NCBI GenBank assembly: GCA_964521625.1
Contig: CAZFSM010000006.1
Coordinates: 1 to 64,000, forward strand
Direction: 5' to 3'
Length of the DNA stretch: 64,000 nt
Source of the DNA: UBA1444 sp964521625
GTDB taxonomy: Bacteria; Bacillota; Negativicutes; UBA1444
In this document: positions 32,890 through 42,085 of the stretch, piece after piece
How positions within the stretch are numbered: position 1 is the stretch's first letter
Layout of the letters: the number at the start of each line of letters is the position of its first letter
Notes under the pieces: model-generated
Seen by the model: only the letters and a program-made list of their open reading frames with translations
Told to the model about the DNA's origin: nothing
The model's database searches: none
Position numbers and translations under genes: made by a program

Positions 32890-34863
32890 ATGAAAAGTAT
32901 TCAAACCAAGCTTACGGTTGTGATTCTAGTGATTTTTACCATAGCGCTGGCGACACTTGGCGGGTTAAACTACTGGAAGGCGCGCTCCATCGTTACTGAA
33001 AATGTTACCATGAATTTGAAGAATTCGGCGGAAGATGCCGCCGAGATGATAGATAACTGGCTTCAGACCAGCATGCTGGAACTGGCCGGCATCGCGACTT
33101 CTCCGGTCATACGGGCCGCCAAACCGGAAGAAATTGCTCCATATTTGACTTATTTAAAACGTGAACACGGGCGCTTTGAAAATTACGGGTTTGTGCTTCC
33201 GGATGCAACGTTTTATGATGATGCCGGTAAAACGGGAAGTTTAAAAGATCGAGATTATATTCAAACTGCGCTGCGTGGGACTGTATCTGTTTCCGACCCG
33301 GTCATTTCTCGTGGATCGGGGAAACTGGTTTGCGTTGTGGTTGTTCCGGTAAAAGTGGGCAGCCAGGTTGTCGGGGCAATGTTTGGTGCAATCAGCATGG
33401 AAAGCATGACCGCGAAAGTGATGTCCATTAAGGTCGGAAAAACTGGTTATGCGATATTGGTTCAAGCTGATGGCCTTGCCATCATTCATCCGGATAAAAA
33501 TTTTGTGATGAAAGCCAATCCGGTGACAGACAGCAAGTTTCCCGAGGAAGTGAGAGCAGCTTACACTAGAGTGATCAAAGGCGAAAAAGGTATTTCCGAA
33601 TATTCTTATGCAGGTTCATCAAGAATGATGGCGTTTACTCCCTTAGCAAGCGTAAAATGGTTTGTTAGTCTAAATGTACCAACCGCTGAAGTTTCAGAGG
33701 GTATTTCGGCATTGACCTGGATTTCATTGATTACGATAGTGCTCGTTCTCTTAATTGCGGGGATCATTATTGCCTGGTTTGCCAGGCAGATTGCCAAACC
33801 GATCCAGGTTCTTGAACTGGCGGCAAATAAGATTGCCGGCGGTGATTTGTCCCAAACCAATCTGTCGATTCGTTCCAATGATGAAATTGGCAGATTGGCC
33901 AAGAGCTTCGAACAAATGACCCAGAATATTCGCGGTCTAATTAAACAAATTGCCGGAAACGCCGAGCATCTTGCGGCGGCCAGTGAAGAACTTACGGCCA
34001 GCGCCGACCAATCTTCGCAGGCTTCCAATCAGATTGCCATTTCCATTCAGGAAGTCGCCAACGGCGCAACCGAGCAAATGAGCGCAGCGAATGACTCTGT
34101 TTCGATAGTAACCGAGATGTCGGCAGGAATCCAACAGATCGCCGCCAACGCTTCCTCGGTTGCAAGCCAGACTGAGGCTGCGGCGGAAAAGGCTGTTCAT
34201 GGCGGCGCGGCGGTTGACAAAGCCGTTAACCAGATGAATCAAATTGAAACTACCGTTAATACATCCGCCCAAGTTGTATCCAAACTCGGTGAACGGTCCA
34301 AGGAAATCGGCCAGATCGTCGATGCCATTTCCGGGATTGCCGGACAGACAAATCTGCTGGCGCTGAACGCTGCAATAGAAGCGGCGCGGGCAGGTGAGCA
34401 GGGGCGGGGCTTCGCTGTTGTGGCGGAGGAAGTGCGTAAACTGGCTGAACAGTCCGAAGAGGCGGCGAAGAAGATTTCCGGCCTGATCGGCGAAATTCAG
34501 ATCGACACTGATAAGGCAGTTCAAGCGATGCAACAGGGTACACAAGAGGTTAAAACCGGCGCCGTCGTGGTGAACGCGGCAGGGACCTCGTTCAGTGAGA
34601 TTGCGGATTTGGTGACGGAAGTCTCCGATCAGGTGAAGCAAATGTCAAAGGCGATACAGGAAATGGCGCAGGGTAGCCAGCGGATTGTGGAGTCTGTGCA
34701 CAAAATTGACGGTTTGAGCAAAAAATCCGCCGGTGAGTCCCAGAACGTGTCGGCGGCGACAGAAGAGCAGCTGGCTTCGATGGAAGAAATCGCTACCTCA
34801 AGTCGGGCGTTGGCGACACTGGCCCAGGAATTGCAAGGCGCTGTTTCCAAGTTCCGAATTTAG
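32890..34863 (+). CDS. Methyl-accepting chemotaxis protein, Cache type
   Basis: 657 residues: membrane helix at about 8-27, extracellular Cache sensor (about 35-275, with DYIQTALRGTVSVSDPVIS), second helix at about 280-305, HAMP, and the cytoplasmic signalling hairpin with GQTNLLALNAAIEAARAGEQ at about residue 485. Ends in KFRI without a pentapeptide tether. GAGGAGGAAGAACC precedes the ATG. The ligand is unknown. A terminator lies 110 bases downstream. Confidence 0.95.
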   Translation: MKSIQTKLTVVILVIFTIALATLGGLNYWKARSIVTENVTMNLKNSAEDAAEMIDNWLQTSMLELAGIATSPVIRAAKPEEIAPYLTYLKREHGRFENYGFVLPDATFYDDAGKTGSLKDRDYIQTALRGTVSVSDPVISRGSGKLVCVVVVPVKVGSQVVGAMFGAISMESMTAKVMSIKVGKTGYAILVQADGLAIIHPDKNFVMKANPVTDSKFPEEVRAAYTRVIKGEKGISEYSYAGSSRMMAFTPLASVKWFVSLNVPTAEVSEGISALTWISLITIVLVLLIAGIIIAWFARQIAKPIQVLELAANKIAGGDLSQTNLSIRSNDEIGRLAKSFEQMTQNIRGLIKQIAGNAEHLAAASEELTASADQSSQASNQIAISIQEVANGATEQMSAANDSVSIVTEMSAGIQQIAANASSVASQTEAAAEKAVHGGAAVDKAVNQMNQIETTVNTSAQVVSKLGERSKEIGQIVDAISGIAGQTNLLALNAAIEAARAGEQGRGFAVVAEEVRKLAEQSEEAAKKISGLIGEIQIDTDKAVQAMQQGTQEVKTGAVVVNAAGTSFSEIADLVTEVSDQVKQMSKAIQEMAQGSQRIVESVHKIDGLSKKSAGESQNVSAATEEQLASMEEIATSSRALATLAQELQGAVSKFRI

Positions 34864-34971
34864 CAAGGCGTAAGAGGAAACGTTTGACATACACAGGCTT
34901 TCGATTGATATGTCGATTACCAACGTTTCGTGGGTGAGGTAGCGAAAATACGGGGGCATGTTGTTGCCAAC

Positions 34972-35002
34972 AAAAAAAAGAGACCCTAACGGGTCTCTTT
35001 TT
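34972..35002. terminator. Bidirectional terminator
   Basis: AAAGAGACCC (34977-34986) pairs with GGGTCTCTTT (34991-35000), loop TAAC, with eight A before it and five T after. On the minus strand it directly follows the small gene that ends at 35019; on the plus strand it could end the chemotaxis-receptor transcript. Confidence 0.92.
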
Positions 35003-35018
35003 GGTTCCAAATCCTATT

Positions 35019-35231
35019 TTAGAATCCGAAGTAGTTAATCGATTCGTCGATCAGTTCCGCTCCGGTTATTTCAGCTCCGATGATGGAAGCGTTATCAACT
35101 GTTGCAAATCACAGGATTGCTATTGCGAGGAGTACCGCAAACCCAATCAAAGCATAGTTTGCGTACTTTTGTGTATCATCGGGGACGCAAACCCGGATTT
35201 CCTCAATATCATAACAAGTAGTATCTGTCAT
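35019..35231 (-). CDS. Small membrane protein gene split by an in-frame TGA
   Basis: From an ATG at 35231 (ribosome site AAGGG nine bases upstream) the minus strand encodes 40 residues: a polar start MTDTTCYDIEEIRVCVPDDT and a membrane helix NYALIGFAVLLAIAIL. A TGA stops it at 35109-35111, but the same frame continues for 29 more residues (ATVDNASIIGAEITGAELID, then ESINYFGF) to TAA at 35019. A perfect TATAAT lies upstream and a strong terminator directly downstream, so the whole 70-codon frame fits one transcription unit. The TGA may be a TGG-to-TGA nonsense change, or the natural end of a 40-residue peptide. Family unknown. Confidence 0.6.
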
Positions 35232-35271
35232 TTTAATCAGCCCTTTCGAAGAGATTAGTCTTCCTGATTTA

Positions 35272-35299
35272 ATTATACATCGACAATATACAGATGCAA
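35272..35299 (-). promoter_or_regulatory. Promoter candidate for the split small gene
   Basis: On the minus strand TATAAT (35277-35272) is preceded at 16 bases by TTGCAT (35299-35294). It lies about 40 bases before the ATG at 35231. Confidence 0.55.
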
Positions 35300-35710
35300 A
35301 TAATAATATTTATCAAAATAAATCTCAACGTGCATGAATTTGCGCGTAGAATCCTTGGTTATTTGAAAGCAAAGGGTGCTTATTTATGTTTCAAATATCT
35401 TGACTTCCATACATGCGCTGTATATTATTTGGAAGTAGTCTAAAAAAGGAAGGTATTGTTTGAAAAGAAAGATTATTGATCGGGGCGCGAGAGAGAATTA
35501 AAGGTAACCGCGTTATCTCACTGCTTGAAGTACGGTTGCCCAATGTGTGGGAAGTGCGAAAAAATTGAAACAAAACATACCGAATGAAAGGCGAGTTACT
35601 AGTCAAAACAAGGCTAAGAAGCAGTGAAAAGGAGGTTATAAGATACAGTTTCAATATTACATTGATCAAGACGTGAACATGATACAAAACTAATAAAAGG
35701 GGATCTTTAA
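35300..35710. other. Intergenic region without a recognisable gene
   Basis: About 410 AT-rich bases between the minus-strand promoter and the next receptor gene. Only short frames occur in either direction. A cysteine-rich stretch (HCLKYGCPMCGKCEKIE, around 35518-35570) has no start codon and looks accidental. The ribosome site AAAAGGGGATC for the downstream gene is at about 35695-35706. Confidence 0.6.
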
Positions 35711-37453
35711 GTGAAAATTAAGGTTGGAACAAAAATTGCACTGGGATTTGGGGTTGTCTTATTAATTCTTTTTTTCATGGGTGGATATTCTTACTATAAA
35801 GCGGCAGAACTGGATGATTTGACGACAGACTTGGCACGTGCAAACCAGAGAGCCGATGCGGCTGCAAAAGTTCAGTCGGCATTCATAAATGGTGTTTTGG
35901 CCATGCGTGGTTATATGGTTTATGGCGATGATAATTTTGCCAAACAATCGGACCAATTGTTCAATGAGGCATTGAAAAGTTTTGGCGATATTGTCAAAAA
36001 TACTAATGACCCCAAAGTGAAAGAGGCCGTGACCCGCGCAGAAGAAAATTTGGTTAAATATAAAGACGGTATTGTGAAGCAACTAGTGCCGGCGGTAAAG
36101 GAGTATCATGAGGCGAAAAAAGCGCCGACAGCTACACTGACTAGTTTGGCGCCGCTAGAACAAAAATTTATTGGTGTCGGACGCCAATTAGTTCCATTTT
36201 CCGATGGGATCAATAAGGCGGTGGCTGAAATTCTCGCAGAAGCCGAGTCCGTGACGGCAAAACGGATGGAGCAGGCAGACAAGGATACGGACGATTTGCG
36301 CCGAGTCATGTTGATTTTGACGATTGTGTCGCTAATTATCGGGATTTTGGTCAGCATATTCCTGACCCGCCTTATTACCAAGCCGCTTCGAGCAGTCATT
36401 GACCGGGTCGATAAAATGGCTGAAGGCTATTTTGACAAAGATATTGATAAAGCGCTGTTATCCCGGGGCGATGAATTTGGCGATATGGCCCGATCTTTTG
36501 ATAAAATGACCCGCAATACTCGCGGCCTGATTCGCCAAGTATCGCAGAGTTCAGAACAGCTGGCTGCCTCCAGCGAACAGCTTACCGCCAGTGCGCAGCA
36601 ATCGGCGGAAGCTTCTAATAATATTGCCCAATCAATCCAGCAAGTGGCGATGGGCAGTGAGAAACAGGTCGGCGCCGTAAATGAAACTTCGGCCATTGTG
36701 CAGGAAATATCGGCCACAATGGAAGAAGTGGCTGCCACCGCCGGCGAGATGGCAACTCTGTCGCAGCAGACTGCGGCTGCCGCAACCGAAGGCAAAAATT
36801 CGATTGATACAGCCGTAACTCAAATGGCAGAAGTCAGTAATGGCTCGAAACAAGCGCAAGTTGCCGCCGAGGAACTGAAGGCCAGTTCAGCCCAGATCGG
36901 TGAAATCGTCGGATTGATTTCGACGATTGCTGGACAGACCAACCTTCTGGCGTTGAATGCTGCCATTGAAGCGGCCCGAGCCGGCGAACAGGGACGTGGT
37001 TTTGCCGTTGTTGCCGAGGAAGTCCGCAAATTGGCTGAGCAGTCAGAACATGCGGCGCATCAGATCAAGGAGCTGGTTGATAAAAACCACGGCAGCATTG
37101 GCAATGTGGTCGGGGCGATTGATGTGGCCATTCGCGACATTGCGCAGGGGGTTGACTTGGTGAACGTGGCCGGCAATAATTTTGCCGCGATCAATGGGCA
37201 GATCAGCCAGGTGACGGAGCAAGTCTCTATCATCGCCACAGCAGTGAATGAAGCGGCTGTCGGCAGTCAGCGGATCGTGAACTCAATCAAGGAAGTGGAA
37301 AACCTCAGTCGTGATGCGGCAGCTGAATCGCAAAACGTTTCGGCGGCTACAGAAGAACAGTCTGCGTCAATGCAAGAGATCGCCGCTTCAAGCCAGGCGC
37401 TTGCCAAACTGGCTGAAGGACTGCAACAGGCAATGGCCCAGTTTCGGATTTAG
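35711..37453 (+). CDS. Methyl-accepting chemotaxis protein, four-helix-bundle type
   Basis: 580 residues: helix at about 10-28, a helical extracellular sensor (about 30-195, rich in Ala, Lys and Glu, of the 4HB_MCP kind), second membrane helix at about 196-218, HAMP, then the signalling hairpin with GQTNLLALNAAIEAARAGEQ. GTG start with AAAAGGGGATC upstream. The signalling domain is closely similar to the receptor ending at 34863, but the sensor is different, so the two likely detect different signals. Confidence 0.95.
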   Translation: MKIKVGTKIALGFGVVLLILFFMGGYSYYKAAELDDLTTDLARANQRADAAAKVQSAFINGVLAMRGYMVYGDDNFAKQSDQLFNEALKSFGDIVKNTNDPKVKEAVTRAEENLVKYKDGIVKQLVPAVKEYHEAKKAPTATLTSLAPLEQKFIGVGRQLVPFSDGINKAVAEILAEAESVTAKRMEQADKDTDDLRRVMLILTIVSLIIGILVSIFLTRLITKPLRAVIDRVDKMAEGYFDKDIDKALLSRGDEFGDMARSFDKMTRNTRGLIRQVSQSSEQLAASSEQLTASAQQSAEASNNIAQSIQQVAMGSEKQVGAVNETSAIVQEISATMEEVAATAGEMATLSQQTAAAATEGKNSIDTAVTQMAEVSNGSKQAQVAAEELKASSAQIGEIVGLISTIAGQTNLLALNAAIEAARAGEQGRGFAVVAEEVRKLAEQSEHAAHQIKELVDKNHGSIGNVVGAIDVAIRDIAQGVDLVNVAGNNFAAINGQISQVTEQVSIIATAVNEAAVGSQRIVNSIKEVENLSRDAAAESQNVSAATEEQSASMQEIAASSQALAKLAEGLQQAMAQFRI

Positions 37454-37475
37454 CAATAGGTTAGTTGATCATATA

Positions 37476-37511
37476 AAAGCCCCTGCCATCGTTGACGGTG
37501 GCGGGGGCTTT
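37476..37511 (+). terminator. Intrinsic terminator
   Basis: AAAGCCCCTGCCATCG pairs with CGGTGGCGGGGGCTTT with a TTGA loop; a short T-run closes it. It ends the chemotaxis receptor transcript. Confidence 0.85.
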
Positions 37512-37803
37512 CGTTCTCCTGTGCACTATCACGAAATCCAGTTGAGACGATGGGCAGCGGATTCGCATGAAATTTTATTTTACGATTGGTGGCGTCTCTA
37601 GCGAAGCAATGACAAGAGTGCGGAAAAGCAGTGAAAATAAATCAATAATAGACCAAGACCCATTGAATTTAACACAATTATTTTAGGCGAAAGATCGTTG
37701 ATTTGTTGAGCCAAAGAAGGGGTTTTTAGCGTTAATCCAGAAGAAAATATAAGGAGGGTTTTGAACTGCAATAATTTTTCTTAATATTGAGGAGGTAAAT
37801 TTC
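37512..37803. other. Intergenic leader of the MFS gene
   Basis: AT-rich sequence with no supported gene. AGGAGGG at 37751-37757 and AGGAGG at 37789-37794 are two close ribosome-like sites; only the second is placed to serve the transporter ATG at 37804. No riboswitch consensus is recognisable. Confidence 0.55.
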
Positions 37804-39093
37804 ATGGAGGGAACCGGGACGATTAATGGTGCGGAATTAAAGCCAACACGACAAAGGGTCATTCTTGTATTGATTCTTTTGGTCACTTTACTGATTGCGT
37901 ATCTGGATCGGGTAAATGTTTCTGTTCTTCTGGCCGACAATCTCTTTCTCGCCGATATGGGAATCAAAGGGCAACCGGTGCAAATGGGGCTGCTCATGAC
38001 ACTATTCCTGATTGCTTATGGAGTTTCCAATGTCTTTCTGAGCCCGCTGGGAGATATTCTGGGTCCGCGGAAAGCAATGTCTTTATCTATTCTGTTATGG
38101 GGGATTTCGTTGGTCATCGGCGGTATTGCTGCAACATTTACCACCATGCTGGCAGCGAGGGTAATTCTGGGGATCGGTGAAGGAATGCACTGGCCGATGC
38201 AAAGTAAATACGTCAAAAACTGGTTTCCTCCCCATGAACGTGGCAAAGCAAATTCAGTATGGGTCGTTGGGTTGATGGCGGGACCGGCGATTGCCATGCC
38301 GTTTCTGACCTGGGCTATCCAGTCTTATGGATGGCGCGCCAGCTTTTTTATGCTGGTTGTATTCGGCTTGTTGCCGTTGATAATGCTTTGGTTTTGGACG
38401 ACAGATTACCCGCATCAGCATAAAGGGGCCAATCAGGCGGAACGCGACCTGATCGAAGCAGGACAAAAAGCAGAAAAAGAGTTGGAAGCGAAAGCAGGCC
38501 ATACTACGGTATGGGATAATATGAAGGTCTTTATTTTCAATTATCGATTTTGGATGGTCACGTTGTATTATTTCTGTCTGGCATCGATCTTTTGGGGAAC
38601 AATGGCTTGGTTGCCATCTTACCTAAAAGTGGCGCGTGGCTTTTCCTGGGCCGCCATGGGCGCGTTTGCTTCGCTCCCCTATATTCTGGGCATGGTCAGC
38701 GTGCTGGCATCGGGATACATCTCGGATAAGATGGGGCGACGTGCTCCAATCTGCATAGTCTCTATGCTGGGTGCTGCTGCTGGTATTTATTTTGGCGCTC
38801 ATGCTCCAGATAATACAACCGCAGCCATTCTGATTTCTTTTGGGATTGCATCCATCGGTCTTGGAATTGCGCCTGCTTGGGCGCTGGTCCAACAGATCGT
38901 TCCCGGCAAAGCAATTGGCGCCGGCTCAGGTATGATGAATGGGGTTTCCAATGGTGGATCGGCATTTTCGCCGGTTCTGATGGGCTTCTTTATCAGCTTA
39001 TCCGGCAGCTATGTGGGTGGCCTGATGTTCCTGGTGGGATTAGCCATGTTTGCCGCTTGCTGTGCCGCAGTTTTAGCGTACCAAAAATACTAA
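37804..39093 (+). CDS. MFS transporter of the anion:cation symporter type
   Basis: A 429-residue, 12-helix transporter: LVTLLIAYLDRVNVSVLL at the first helix, the loop motif GDILGPRKAMS between helices 2 and 3, and RVILGIGEGMHWPMQSKYVK in helix 4, the signature of the ACS family (hexuronate, tartrate, phthalate-like organic acids). The substrate cannot be read from sequence. It is a single gene with its own leader. Confidence 0.9.
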   Translation: MEGTGTINGAELKPTRQRVILVLILLVTLLIAYLDRVNVSVLLADNLFLADMGIKGQPVQMGLLMTLFLIAYGVSNVFLSPLGDILGPRKAMSLSILLWGISLVIGGIAATFTTMLAARVILGIGEGMHWPMQSKYVKNWFPPHERGKANSVWVVGLMAGPAIAMPFLTWAIQSYGWRASFFMLVVFGLLPLIMLWFWTTDYPHQHKGANQAERDLIEAGQKAEKELEAKAGHTTVWDNMKVFIFNYRFWMVTLYYFCLASIFWGTMAWLPSYLKVARGFSWAAMGAFASLPYILGMVSVLASGYISDKMGRRAPICIVSMLGAAAGIYFGAHAPDNTTAAILISFGIASIGLGIAPAWALVQQIVPGKAIGAGSGMMNGVSNGGSAFSPVLMGFFISLSGSYVGGLMFLVGLAMFAACCAAVLAYQKY

Positions 39094-39423
39094 ACACCAT
39101 TCGCGTTGAATTCTAATCAACGAATTAAATAATCCAAGAGATTTTACCCTTTGATAAGATAAGGGGGGATCTCGTGGATTATTTTTTATACGGAAGATGA
39201 CATATGGATCGGTCTGGTCGCCCGTGGAGCGGTCCGGCGAAAGTGGTTGACCTTACTAAGAACTTAGTCAGGTTTATCGTAAAGGTTTTGCGACCTGAAG
39301 AAATATTTGAGGCCAAAATCAGATAGGGTTTTTAATAGAATAGCAGGAATTTGCACTTGCATGGCGAATTTCGGCAGTAAAACTATGGAGTAATCTCTAT
39401 ACTTTTAGTGTGAGGTGAGGCAA
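39094..39423. other. Intergenic region with an operator-like palindrome
   Basis: 330 bases without a gene. The only marked element is the near-perfect palindrome at 39250-39273, described separately. The end (AGGTGAGG) is the ribosome site of the PDZ protein gene. Confidence 0.6.
39250..39273. promoter_or_regulatory. Operator-like palindrome
   Basis: ACCTTACTAAG and CTTAGTCAGGT form 11-base arms with one mismatch around AA. TTGACC at 39247-39252 overlaps the left arm and could be a -35 box, so a dimeric regulator could act here. No known operator consensus is matched. Confidence 0.4.
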
Positions 39424-40653
39424 GTGCTGAAACGATATGGCAGTATATTCATCCTGTGCCTAATGTTGATTGCAGTATCGGCAAATGTCGCTTACGGGGT
39501 GGAACTGGATTCGACGAAGCTCAGTGTTTCCCAGCAATGGTGGTCGCCTACCGCTATGGGGTCAACGGGTACTGCTGTAGCTACGTTGCGCAACTTGCTA
39601 AATCAGTTCTGCCAGTGGAATGGCGCTTCCGCCCGCCAACAAATCGACGTTGACGCCTACGGACTTCGTCTGACCGGCTTTATCGAAGGCACGAACACTA
39701 CTTATCAGTATGTCCCGCATTATGGCGGATACTGGGTGGGCAATAAATATGTTCCCTATAACGGCGGCTCAACCCAGCCGGTGCAAACTCCATATTCCAA
39801 TCAATATAGTATTACGATTCCCATCAAAAATATCCGGGCGATGGAAATGCAGTATTTTTCAAATCTTAACCGTGAATACAAATGGGGATTGAATATTGTT
39901 TATGAGGATGGGACCAATGCGACATTAAGGGGCGCATCACTGGGCGTGATGTCGCAGGTGGGCGATGCGCTCGCTACGTTGGTGCTTGCGAGCGGCAAGC
40001 GGCTTTATAGTCCGACCGGCGCTTATTTTTACTCCAAGTCGGATGCAGACGAACAGACTCATCGCAAAAAGCTAAACTGGCTGCAGGACACCGGCGCGGT
40101 CATCACCGGCATGAATAACGGCAACAGCCCTGCGGTTGCGGCAGGGCTGAAACCAGATGATATTATTCTGAAGGCCAATGGAGTAGAGGTAAAATCCGGT
40201 GACCACTGGCGACAGATTGTTCAGGATGCGCTCGGGGACAACCCGCAGGCGAAGTTGGAATTGGAAGTATTTCGGGCCGGACAGACGCTGACCATGGAAA
40301 TGATAGCAGTAAATTTCAATGCAGGACGGGCGAACCTGCTGCCGACAGGACCGGGTATAGCTCCTGCGGCGATGCCGCCGACACCTTCGTTTGGCGTGGA
40401 AGTTCGCGCTCTCAACGAGGATGAAATGGTCGCTGCCAAACTGACCAGCGGACTGATGGTGATGCGGGTTTTGGATGGCGGAACGGCGCTGAAATCAGGA
40501 GTCAAAGCCAATGATATTCTGATTGAACTCAACGGCAAGGCTGTGAAAGATATACTTGGGATTAAAGCGATTCTTGCAAGCGAAGCGTTGACGAAGATCA
40601 AAGTAGTCCGCAACGGAGAGGCACTCTTGCTGGATGTGGTGACCAGCCTATGA
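39424..40653 (+). CDS. Secreted protein with two PDZ domains
   Basis: 409 residues with a signal peptide (RYGSIFILCLMLIAVSANVA). The N-terminal mature part (about 30-200) is rich in Tyr and Gly (YQYVPHYGGYWVGNKYVPYN) and of unknown fold. Two PDZ domains follow (about 225-295 with NSPAVAAGLKPDDIILKANG, and 325-405 with SGVKANDILIELNG). There is no protease domain. I start at the GTG at 39424, just after AGGTGAGG; a GTG at 39415 would place that site inside the gene. A scaffold or sensor role outside the membrane is likely; the substrate is unknown. Confidence 0.85.
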   Translation: MLKRYGSIFILCLMLIAVSANVAYGVELDSTKLSVSQQWWSPTAMGSTGTAVATLRNLLNQFCQWNGASARQQIDVDAYGLRLTGFIEGTNTTYQYVPHYGGYWVGNKYVPYNGGSTQPVQTPYSNQYSITIPIKNIRAMEMQYFSNLNREYKWGLNIVYEDGTNATLRGASLGVMSQVGDALATLVLASGKRLYSPTGAYFYSKSDADEQTHRKKLNWLQDTGAVITGMNNGNSPAVAAGLKPDDIILKANGVEVKSGDHWRQIVQDALGDNPQAKLELEVFRAGQTLTMEMIAVNFNAGRANLLPTGPGIAPAAMPPTPSFGVEVRALNEDEMVAAKLTSGLMVMRVLDGGTALKSGVKANDILIELNGKAVKDILGIKAILASEALTKIKVVRNGEALLLDVVTSL

Positions 40654-40658
40654 GGGAC

Positions 40659-41570
40659 TTATAACAGTTTTTCGCCAAGCAGGGAGCCGATGAGGGCTAC
40701 CGCGACTTTGGCGGTTTGATTGCCGTGGTCGAGAACGGTATTGACTTCGACGAACTCTGCGCTGCCTACGATGTTGGCGGCAGAGAGCATTTCCATTGCC
40801 AGATGGCTTTCCCGGTATGTGATGCCGCCGACCACAGCCGTTCCGACGCCAGGGGCGTGCAGCGGGTCCATTACGTCCATATCAAAACTGACGTGGACGC
40901 TGTCGGTACCATCGCTAGCGATCCGGATCGCTTCTTCCATCACTTTGGACATGCCCAGACGATCGATTTCGTGCATGGTAAACACGGTGACGCCCAGTTC
41001 GCGCAAGTGCTTTTTTTCGCCTTGATCGAGGTCGCGAATTCCGATTTGGACAAAATTTTTGGCGTCAAGCCTGGTGTCTGGCCCACCGATCGCGGTCAGG
41101 CGCTCGTGTCCGAGGCCGAGGCTAATGGCAACAGGCATACCGTGAATATTGCCGGAAGGACTTGTTTCCGGCGTGTTGATATCTCCGTGGGCGTCGAACC
41201 AAACGACGCCCAGTTTTTTTGTGCGCTGACGGATTCCAGCCAAGGTGCCAATGGCAATGCTGTGATCGCCGCCGAGAATGAGGGGGAATCGCCCCAAAGC
41301 CAATTGTTCGGCCACTCTTTGGCAGAGGGCGATACTGACCCGCTCGATTTCCTCCAGATAGTGCATGCGAATGCCTGACAAATGACGCACGGCGTCGCGA
41401 TTGACAAAAATGTCGCCGGTGTCGTGGACTATGCAGCTCAGAGATTGCAACCGCAGCAATATTTCCGCGTAGCGGATCGCGCTTGGCCCCATATCGACGC
41501 CGCGACGCCCAGAGCCTAAATCGAGGGGAACACCGATAATCGCTACATGACTGTTGATTGAAGATTTCAT
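40659..41570 (-). CDS. rocF: Arginase
   Basis: Hydrolyses arginine to ornithine and urea. The ureohydrolase motifs with the manganese ligands are present: GGDHSIAIGTLAGI, WFDAHGDINTPETSPSG and SFDMDVMDPLHAPGVGT. SGRRGVDMGPSAIRYA is typical of RocF-type arginases. 303 residues from the ATG at 41570, after GGAGG. It ends 5 bases from the convergent PDZ protein gene. Confidence 0.92.
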   Translation of the reverse strand: MKSSINSHVAIIGVPLDLGSGRRGVDMGPSAIRYAEILLRLQSLSCIVHDTGDIFVNRDAVRHLSGIRMHYLEEIERVSIALCQRVAEQLALGRFPLILGGDHSIAIGTLAGIRQRTKKLGVVWFDAHGDINTPETSPSGNIHGMPVAISLGLGHERLTAIGGPDTRLDAKNFVQIGIRDLDQGEKKHLRELGVTVFTMHEIDRLGMSKVMEEAIRIASDGTDSVHVSFDMDVMDPLHAPGVGTAVVGGITYRESHLAMEMLSAANIVGSAEFVEVNTVLDHGNQTAKVAVALIGSLLGEKLL

Positions 41571-41651
41571 AGCTACCTCCGTATAACGATAATTTAACCT
41601 AGCATGCAAGCTGCATTATTGTCAATGATTTGAAAGCGGTTGCTTCGCTGA

Positions 41652-41931
41652 CGTGCGACGCAGTTTTAGCCAACCGCTTGAGCTTTTGATCGAGGAGAAA
41701 CCGTTATGTCCATATTAAGAGAGTTCGAAATTCGCAGCAGCGTATCAAAGCGCGGCATTCTTTTAACAGCTTCTAGCCGTGCCACGGCTTCTTGTTTTAA
41801 TCCAGCCCGATTCGCAACTTCTTGTTGCGTAAGTCCCAGTTTATGCCGCTGCTTAATGATTTTTGCCATAATGTGAGCTAATTGTCTTATTTCCAAATTT
41901 TCTTCCTGATTAAGTGATTCCAGCCCAGAGG
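41652..41931. repeat. Copy 1 of a duplicated XRE antitoxin segment
   Basis: About 280 bases nearly identical to 47729-48008 (roughly 90 percent by eye), covering the antitoxin body and a short flank after its stop. The similarity ends within the N-terminal codons, and there is no toxin part here. Confidence 0.88.
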
Positions 41932-41974
41932 GCGAAATAAGGTCGTTGAAGCCCGGTGATAAATTACATATCAC
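41666..41974 (-). pseudogene. XRE-family antitoxin-like protein, copy 1, with a broken start
   Basis: The frame encodes an HTH_XRE protein (KLGLTQQEVANRAGLKQEAV, ARLEAVKRMPRFDTLLRI) of the HigA type. Compared with the intact copy at 47743-48030, the first codons differ and there is no ATG with a ribosome site; the only start is a GTG at 41974 without one. EAGKR is changed to EAVKR. No HigB-like toxin is next to it. It is probably a partial duplicate that is not expressed, though a functional orphan antitoxin cannot be excluded. Confidence 0.6.
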
Positions 41975-42085
41975 AATTAAGAAGTGGTAATATGTAAAAA
42001 AGAATAGTAAATCCTTGGATTTTTTGGAGTCGTTTTTATAGCAAATATCAGTGAGGCGGGTTGTAAATTATCGGAAGATATTATA

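Noticed and set aside
35001..35258. Plus-strand 85-codon frame opposite the split small membrane-protein gene
   Set aside because: The minus strand has promoter, ribosome site and terminator in register; the plus-strand frame begins inside the terminator.
35518..35570. Cysteine-rich stretch resembling a small zinc or rubredoxin-like module
   Set aside because: No start codon in frame and only about 30 codons between stops.
35391..35687. Minus-strand frame of 98 codons with hydrophobic stretches
   Set aside because: No ribosome site and a low-complexity composition typical of AT-rich noncoding DNA.
37751..37783. Possible 7-residue leader peptide before the MFS gene
   Set aside because: The AGGAGGG is only two bases from its TTG start, too close for initiation, and no attenuator hairpin follows.
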